Origin: Dermatemys mawii
Lineage: Eukaryota; Chordata; Testudines; Dermatemydidae
DNA: 64,000 nucleotides
Assembly: GCA_007922305.1 (NCBI GenBank)
Contig: ML677348.1
Location: 22,050,124-22,114,123, forward strand
Direction of reading: 5' to 3'
Below the pieces are notes generated by a model that made no database searches, was not told the origin of the DNA, and saw nothing but the letters and a program-made list of their open reading frames with translations. Numbering within the stretch: position 1 is the first letter of the stretch; every line of letters starts with the position of its first letter. Shown here one piece after another: positions 56,677-64,000 of this stretch. The position numbers were made by a program, and so were the translations under genes.

Positions 56677-58802
56677 GTGTTAATGGTAGAATTTGGGATA
56701 TAAATGGGATGACAGATACTAAAATTGTCTAGCATTCAAAGTTGTCCTGTTCCAATCATGAGCATAACTGCAGGGTCTCTGTTTATAATCTACCTCATCA
56801 GGTTGCCTGAGCCATCCAATCAGCCAGCATTTCTATTTAGAGTTATTGCTGATTGCAAGGAGAGGTGGGGAGGCATTTAACTGCTGAATCACTAGGAGTC
56901 TGTTCCACCCAGTCACGATGTGAGAGTTATTGTAATGCATGAACACACACATTCACAGCTTGTAGGCAGCCCACACAATTCCTCTCTTACCTATGATGCA
57001 TGCCTTGGTCTTGGTGGAAGAAATACATATGCTTCTTTTCAGATCTGCCGAACAAGTCTTGAAACTAGGGATGAGCCAAAGGAGATCAGATGCGGTGGAA
57101 TGTAACTGAGTTTGTATGTGGGCTCGTGTGTTCTGGGTGCATGAAAAATTACCAGGCTTGCACTTGGTCTGAAGGTGGTTATTGGGGAAGGGGCGCGGGG
57201 AGGGGAAGTGGTTGACCGTATGCTCTAACTCGGAATATGGAAACACTTAACTCCAGCTTAAAGTGTGTGTAAGAGGGAGCTTTAATTTCTACTTCAGTAG
57301 AACTGCAGTTTTGTCTGAAGGATATTGCATGCATTAAAATCACTACTAGTTGATGAAGATCTGGACCTATGTCCTCTGAATTACCATATTATTTTTGTGT
57401 CTATTTTTATATAAAAAGGTCAGGTAAGTTTCTCTGTAATTAGCTAATGAGGAAAAGTTCAATGTGCTACTGTATTGTTTCAGTGTCCAATACAGCCTGA
57501 TCCACACCCAACAGTCAACGGGAACTAGAGAATCTTGAGCACTCTGACCCTCAGTGCTTATCTGCTTTATCCTGCACCATTTAGTGAAAAATCATACTAT
57601 TCTCTATTCACTGATCCTATTCAAGTATAGGGTCCAATGGTCATTTATTTGAACTGTCCATTTATGTTTATGGGGATTGGAATTTCTGCAGCAGAGTCAT
57701 AGTTAGCAGTGTGAGGAAAAATGAAACTGGAGGAGCTGTGATCCAGCAAACCGTATCTTGTTTGTTAGCAGCTGCACTGACAAGCTAAAAGAAGTACAAC
57801 TCTTCTACAGCTAGCTGCTTTGCTCCTCTGGGAGCGAAGGTTACTGCGTACACCTGAAAATCAAGCCACTTCTAGTTAGGTACCTAAATATGGATTTAGG
57901 AACCTAATTCCAGTCGTACAGGTTTGAAAATGCTGACCTTTATGAAAACCTCCTTTGGCATTAATCAAAAGCTATTGAGTGGCTTTTTTGTGTGTGCACC
58001 TGATGGGAAGCAAATTTTGGTTCACTGGCTCTCCCTTAATAAATTCCAGATAACCGATAAAAGCCTAGAAAAGCAACATGTTCTGTTTTTAAAGAGGTAA
58101 TTTCAGAAATGGTGCAAACGACTAGCCTGTGTCTTAATCTGTGGCAGAATCCGAATCTCTGTTGCCCTTTGCACAGCGCATCACTGTCAAGTTTTACTAG
58201 GGGGAGGAAGTTCCTGTTTCTCATTCTTTAATCATTCAGTAACACCCATTTCTGTGGAATTTAAGGGAGACATTTTCAATGGCACAATGGACAGATAGTG
58301 CCTGCCTCCCACAGGTGTCTTTTGAGAATAATCGAGGAGGAGATTTTCAGTGTGTTTTATATTATACAATTGAGCTCCAATCACTTTAATGCCTTTTGGA
58401 TGTGTGCCGGCGTTGTCCTGGGCATATGGTGGATTCCTTCTTGTTCTTGCAAATGTGGATGAAAAGTGCTGTTTTTAAAAACAGTTTCATCAATTAATAC
58501 TTTACTGTGTTGCTAGAGGACAGTGTCTCTTTCAAAGTCAATTTTAGTGAAGTGAGACATAATTTTGGACTCCCTTGCTCTATGAACTGCAACACCGGTA
58601 ATTATGGCATTGGCTTCGTCTTCAACTAGGGATGCATCTGGGAAGACGTAAAGTCAGTAGGGTAATGGGTGACAAAGGGTCATGTGTTTCAGACCTTAGA
58701 AGCTAAGCCAGCAGGAGCCTGATTAATATTTGAGTGGATAATGAACCAGTATGCGCCCCTGCATGGTGACAGGAGACACGGCATTACTACCAAGACGTAA
58801 AG
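56677..58802. other. Unassigned intergenic sequence with a MITE fragment
   Basis: 57866-57945 repeats blocks of the 12.5-kb MITE (TAAATATGGATTTAGGAACC, GTTTGAAAATGCTGACC). Nothing else is recognised. Confidence 0.4.
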
Positions 58803-59061
58803 CAGAGATTGGCAACGTTGGCACGTGGGACCGCAGGGTAAGCACCCTTAGCGGGCCCCGCCACTTTGTTTACCTGGCGTTTCACTGACTGCGGTTCCCA
58901 CTGGCTGTGGTTCACCGTCCCGGTCCAATGGGGGCTGCGGGAAGCGGCGCAGTGCTGGGGGACGGCGAACCGTGGCCAGTGGGAGCCGCAGTTGGCGAAA
59001 TGGCAGGGCCCGCTAAGGGGGCTTACCCTGCAGTCCCGCGTGCCAGTGTTGCTAATCCCTG
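58803..59061. mobile_element. hAT-like MITE with long terminal inverted repeats
   Basis: The left 58803-58860 and right 59008-59061 are inverted copies of about 55 bp (CAGAGATTGGCAACGTTGGC at left, complement of GCCAGTGTTGCTAATCCCTG at right). The centre also contains an inverted GCGGTTCCCACTGGC / GCCAGTGGGAGCCGC pair. It is very CpG-rich. Flanks GTAAAG and ATAAAG may be a worn target duplication. Confidence 0.8.
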
Positions 59062-62000
59062 ATAAAGTCATTGTCCTGACAACATCATTAGAGATGCTGT
59101 TGAGTGTTAATTTTCAAATAACTAGTTTACAGACCCTCTCTTTCCTCCAGAAATTTGGAAAATCTATGTGACAAAAACATTTATTGAACGTACAGGAAGC
59201 CCTAATATGAGAAGGCATATATAGAGGAGGGGTGTGTGTCTAGTGTGGCATCATCTTTCCATGCTGGATGGCACAGAACCCAGGCCTGATGGCATTACTT
59301 GTTGTGGTAAGTATGATAGTCCTAAAATATCTTGTGGGCAGTGGTAAATGTTCCTTTGCTGCACATCAGCATTAGGAATTCAAACTGTTTCCAGAACTAA
59401 AGACCTTTCCTCCTGTCTAGCGTATGGGTGATGCTCTTCTGATTCAGACATAGCTGTTGTTATTGCAAAACAGATGGCCGAGATGCTCCTGGAAATAACA
59501 CTCTAGTTGGGGAGTACAGGTCAGTGTGGTGTGGTATCGGCATGAGTTTGGGATGGTCGCATTACCCACAAGTAGACAAATTACGTGCCAGGCAAATCAT
59601 TCCAAAGGAACATGGATAGTTTTTACCCTATTCCATTGTGTATTTTGGGTTTGTCACAGATAATAAGTAGGTTTTTTTTGGAAGGAGTTTGCTTGGGGGA
59701 GTTTTGTTTTTAAATGAAATGAGTGGGACTATTTTCGGTGTCCTCTCCCTGCAGCATCTGCTGTCTTTATTACCAGCAGTCTAACTGTGCTGGGCTCTTG
59801 GGGACCGAGAAGCCAAGAATGTTTTTAAAATTACCTAAAAACACTTTTTTCCCCTAGACCTAACATTAAGCCTTGTTTTTAAGGTCCAATGCTTTGATCC
59901 TTTCCTATCTAGAAGTGAGTGCTGCTGGGTCCCGTTTGAAGCATGGTTCAGCGAGACGGGCAGTGGGGTGGTGTCCAATTGACAAAGCTACACTACGCTG
60001 TGCAGTTAAACGCATGGAAACAGAGTGGGCTGTTTGGGCTACAGGAAAGCCTGTTGTCTCCCAGTTGATTGCCAGACACCAGTCCACTGAGAAGATAGAC
60101 TCATTGGGTGAAAACCCTGGTTTTCTTGAAGTTGCTTGCAAAACTGTCATTGACTTCGGTGAGGCCAGGATTTCACTCATTGGGCTAGCAGGGCCAAGCA
60201 GCAGCAATGGTCTGAGCCACTGCTCAGAGCTTTTAAGAATACAACTAACCATGCTTGGCCATTGCAACTTACATGTCCCAGCCCACAGTATTGTGGTGTC
60301 TCAGAGCTGTGCCTGCACACACAATCGCACGGTGGCTCTGAAAATTGGACTACTTTCATTAAGGCACCTACATGTGGATTTAAGTGTCTATGGTGGAAGG
60401 GCAGAGCCTGAAATGTTGAACCATGGCCTTTTTGCCAAAGTTTACAAACCCCCTGAAGGGAGTGAATATATGCAGAAAACAGGATTTAAATAAGAACTAT
60501 TGATCTAAACAATTTGTCTTTATTGGTGATTTATCCTTGCACATTGTGCCTCCTCTCCATTGTAGTTCATTCTGATCCATTTTTTTTCTTTAGCTGCTCA
60601 ATGGAGAATCATAAACTCAGAATGGAGCACCACCTTTTCTCTCTCCTTCTATAAAATAATTGTGAAACCAAACTATTGGGCAAAACTCTGGTTTTTCTTT
60701 AAGTTCTCTCTGACATGTTTGCAAAACATCTTCCTGATATAAAAGCTCTGCGATTCAGCTGAAAACAAGTCCTCTTCCATTATGCTTCAGACTTAATGCT
60801 TTTAGATTTTTAGTCATCAATACACAGAGCTATTATACTCTTTCTGGATGTGTACTCTGTTCTGCAGTGAAGTTGTTTGTTACCATGGATATTGCTTTGT
60901 CTCTGGAGACCATCAGAGAGGATTTAAACAGAAACTTATGGGTCAATATTTCCATAAGAGCAAATGTACATCTTAGGAATTCTACTCATTTTACAGAGCC
61001 TTGATGTAATGAACATGAGCAACCCCGAGCTTTCAGCTGGAGAGATGAAAAATGAGATGCCTCCTTTCCCTCCTCCTTTTTATTTCATTTTTTAACTTTT
61101 TTATAAAGCCATGCTTGGAAAGATGGCACAGATAAATGAATGTCTGATCACAGCAAACTAAAAAGCAGGTTGAAGTTTCTCTATTGTGCGTTTTGAACAA
61201 TCTGAAATTACTCTCTCTCTCCAGTAATGGATTTTGTAGAAGTGCTTTTCAGTGGGGGGTTTCCAAGATGTGTCATATTGCAGCTTATAAATGGACCTGT
61301 GTTCTAGGCAAACAATAGTTGTCACTGTTTTGACACAAGGATTCAATAAAATTTGCTAATGACTGCTACAAAAAAATGGCCCAGCTGAGCTGAGACAAGT
61401 TTTTAGTTTCTGCCCAGGAGCAAAACTCCCACTTTATAGTACACACATTTCATTAGGTGAAACTAATTAAAGAGATGTTTCTTATTACAAACATGAGGAT
61501 CTGCTGGAGAAGACGCACTCAGATCTGGTTTAATTTGTATGTTACAGTGCATTGATTGTCCTGCTTTGAAATGCAGCAAAGGGGCTTTGTCCTATTTAAT
61601 TTCACATTTCTTCTATTTGTTTCGCTTTGTGACTCCCATAGCACAACACTGGTAGCAGACCTAGGAAGTAGGTTATGGAATCTGGTTTAAGAACATTAGT
61701 AGATTGCATTCCAAGTTTTGTGCTTACACTGCACCATACGCCATGACGGCATTCAGCTAAATGTGTTCTTACTGCACAGCAAGCTGGTGACTTCAAAAAT
61801 TAGGATAACAGCTGAAACAAGGCACCAAAGAAGTTCCAATATCTATTTTTACCTAGCTTTTTGTAAGAAGACTTTTTTTGTATGAACCACCCCAAAATAT
61901 GAACTGATCATCCTCCGTCCATCTCTTAGCTTTGGGTACTGTCTTTTGTTTTTTAAACAATAAGTTAATCCATTTCTGCTTCTTGCCTGTGCAAACACTG

Positions 62001-62465
62001 CAATCCCAACCCCCCTCTCAGGGTGACTGCACAACTATCATTAGACCTTCAACAAATGTAGGATTATCAAATAGTTGTTCACAGAACTAGTATAAAACAC
62101 TGCTCTTATCAGTGGGAGGTAAATGCAACCACTCGTGTCCAAATTAAAGGGGACTTGCTGGCCTATTGGTATGGCAAATAGTGGTGGTAGAGCTCTGTGT
62201 CAGTCATTCTCAGTATTTCTGATTGTGGGGGAGAGCTCCTACCTCCATTTCCACTGGCCTGGACTAATTACATGGAAATTAAACATGACCAAAGAGGAGA
62301 TGATCATGGACCTTGAAGTAGAGGATGATGGGCAGGAGTATGCCCTTGAGCAGGTCCTGCTAACTCATCAACTCTACTGTGGATTGCAAGACTCTTCCAG
62401 TGCTGCGGCCCAAGAGAGAGAACCTGTGATGATACAAATAAGGAGGTTATAATAGTATTTTGTCC
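59062..62465. other. Unassigned intergenic sequence, includes a 206-codon open frame
   Basis: The frame 59873-60493 is the longest N-free one in the window but shows no domain, no splice context and contains old-repeat words (TCATTGACTTCGGTGAGGCC). I see no other feature. Confidence 0.35.
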
Positions 62466-62469
62466 TCAA

Positions 62470-62870
62470 GAATATAAGAGCTGCCATACTGGGTCAGAAC
62501 CTAGTCGATCTTGCCCAGTATCCTATCTCTAACAGTGGCCTGTACCAGGGCTTCAGGGAGAGTGTACAGGCCAGGGCAGTTATGCAGTGACTCACCCCAT
62601 CTTCCATTCCTGGCATGTGGTGGCCAGAGGTTTAGGATCGCCTGAATCATGGGGTTATGTCCCTGACCATTTTGCCCAATAACCATGGATGGACCTATCC
62701 TCCATGAACTTATCCAATTCTTTATTTTTTAACCCAGTTACACTTTTGGCCATTACAACATCATCTGACAATGAGTTTCATAGGTTAGTTGTGTGTTGTG
62801 CGGAAAAACTATTTTCTCTTCTTTGTATTGTACCACACACCTTTCATAAGTAAGTACCCAATCTCAAATT
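62470..62870 (-). repeat. CR1/L3-type 3' region
   Basis: AATATAAGAGCTGCCATACT, GGGTCAGAACCTAGTCGATC and TATCCTATCTCTAACAGTGG are the reverse of a CR1-family 3' tail related to that at 31.8 kb. Confidence 0.8.
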
Positions 62871-63740
62871 ACCAAACAACTCCAATAACAATAGGTTTTA
62901 TATAAACAACAGAAATTATAAACACAGACAATGCCAAGAACAAGTTAGATTTTAAAATATATATTCAACCATCCCTTAAGGATGCCATGCATCTTCTGTG
63001 GTCACATAACACAACCACCCACAAAGCCTCTCTCTGGCTCTAGTTGTTATGTCAGCCCAAGCCCTGGTACGTATCGGTGGTGCACTTTTTGATGTTACAG
63101 GCACTGTGGTCTGGTGTCTAAGGGTCCAATGATCTGTAGAGCAGTCTGGCTCTCAGAATCAGCTTTTCAGCTCCAATGAATGGTCTGAATCCTCCTCACA
63201 TTGGGGGAACAATCCGCCTTTCCTCCTGGTGAAGGTAACTTTCAAACACCAGGCTACAGGCTAAGGTTAGATAAGGTTAGCAGGCTGAACTGCCTGTTGG
63301 TCACTCACTCCCATCATCGTGGTGTGACAGGCCCTGTGGGAACTTAACTTGATGGAGTTTCCCAACTGAGGATTGGGAAAACTGGAAAAACAATCTAAGG
63401 GGAAGCTGGATACTACCTTCTTCTCTGGTCCTCTCTCTTCTCTTCCAGCTGACACCCAAGGGAGTGGGAGGGACCTCCTCGCTTCTAGGCAGCTGGTCGC
63501 TGGGGTAAAGAACCAATCAGAACTCTCCTTTTTAAAGACATCTGAGGCTGTTGCTTTAGTTCCCTCCCTCCCGCCCCCTCTCTGTTTAATGGAAGGTTGC
63601 CTGGCCATGGGGCAGCAATGCTTCTGGTACACAGTCTTTGGCCCTGGATATAGAGTTCCTCCTTCAATACATTCAGCCCTAAGGAATGTTTCCACCCAAA
63701 CCGTGTGCTCCTCCACAGCTGTTTGGTTTTTACCCAGCCT
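62871..63740. other. Unassigned sequence, possibly further LINE debris
   Basis: It lies between two antisense CR1 fragments. Overlapping short frames on both strands have no recognisable motif. Confidence 0.35.
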
Positions 63741-64000
63741 TTAATTGAAAAATTCTCTACAACCTTTAATTCTACGTGCCATCGATCTGGTTCCACTTTG
63801 GTTAAGGTGGAGCTGATTCCTTCTACATACACCACTCCTTCCCCCAAAGGTTCCCCAGTTCCTGATAAACCTAAATCACTCTTCCCTACATCATGGTCTC
63901 ATCCACGCATTGAGACTCTGCAGCTCTGCCTACTTAACCATCACTGCTCAAGGAACTGAAAACATTTCATAGAATGTTACCATGAAAGTCCTGTACTTTA
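63741..64000 (-). repeat. CR1 internal fragment, antisense, runs off the window
   Basis: The minus strand reads through a segment I associate with the CR1 upstream coding region (GGAACTGGGGAACCTTTGGG, CAGCTCCACCTTAACCAAAG). Confidence 0.6.

Noticed and set aside
1..64000. CRISPR array, operon or prokaryotic system
   Set aside because: The window is a vertebrate locus; no regularly spaced direct repeats or clustered intronless genes are present.

Overview
The window is nuclear DNA from a vertebrate. It has spliced genes with GT-AG introns, a CpG-rich shared promoter, and dense CR1 LINE, hAT, PIF/Harbinger and Tigger-like debris. The mix of CR1 3' ends, tRNA-type SINEs and Harbinger copies points to a sauropsid, most likely a turtle. 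That assignment rests on repeat style and is an inference; the two gene identifications do not depend on it.

Only two protein-coding genes are supported. They lie head to head with 316 bp between their start codons. On the minus strand, the first four coding exons of GPALPP1 run from the start codon at 15821-15823 down to 574. They encode 143 residues with four GPALPPG[FY]-type motifs; the rest of the gene lies off the left edge. On the plus strand, the complete NUFIP1 gene has ten coding exons from 16140 to 44380 that join in frame into a 525-residue protein. It carries two zinc fingers, the conserved basic NUFIP1 core and the C-terminal ZNHIT3-binding-type helix. NUFIP1 is a box C/D snoRNP assembly factor and a reported ribophagy receptor; GPALPP1 is a poorly understood nuclear protein. 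I recall the same divergent pair from human chromosome 13.

Layout: 1-15.8 kb is GPALPP1 (exon 4 at 574-682, a 10.7 kb repeat-filled intron 3, exons 3, 2 and 1). 15.8-16.14 kb is the bidirectional promoter. 16.14-44.38 kb is NUFIP1, including a 14 kb intron 5 that holds a 785-base assembly gap and a CR1 LINE split by a 2.65 kb Harbinger transposon. 44.4 to about 47.3 kb is probably NUFIP1 3' UTR with several candidate poly(A) signals. From 47.3 kb to the right edge I recognise no host gene, only repeats and unassigned sequence.

The main unusual items are: a 30-codon upstream ORF whose stop overlaps the NUFIP1 start as ATGA; a C-terminal NUFIP1 extension relative to the human protein; a 174-bp palindrome whose two arms carry degenerate hammerhead-ribozyme-like motifs; a second palindrome of about 430 bp only 340 bp further on; a Harbinger copy with a broken transposase and an opposite-strand accessory-ORF remnant, precisely bounded by TAA duplications; several nested or inverted DNA transposons with clear target-site duplications; and a repeated element of about 1 kb with TIRs reading ACTCCTGGGGGAATTCTG. 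I found no RNA gene, CRISPR array or new defence-type system.
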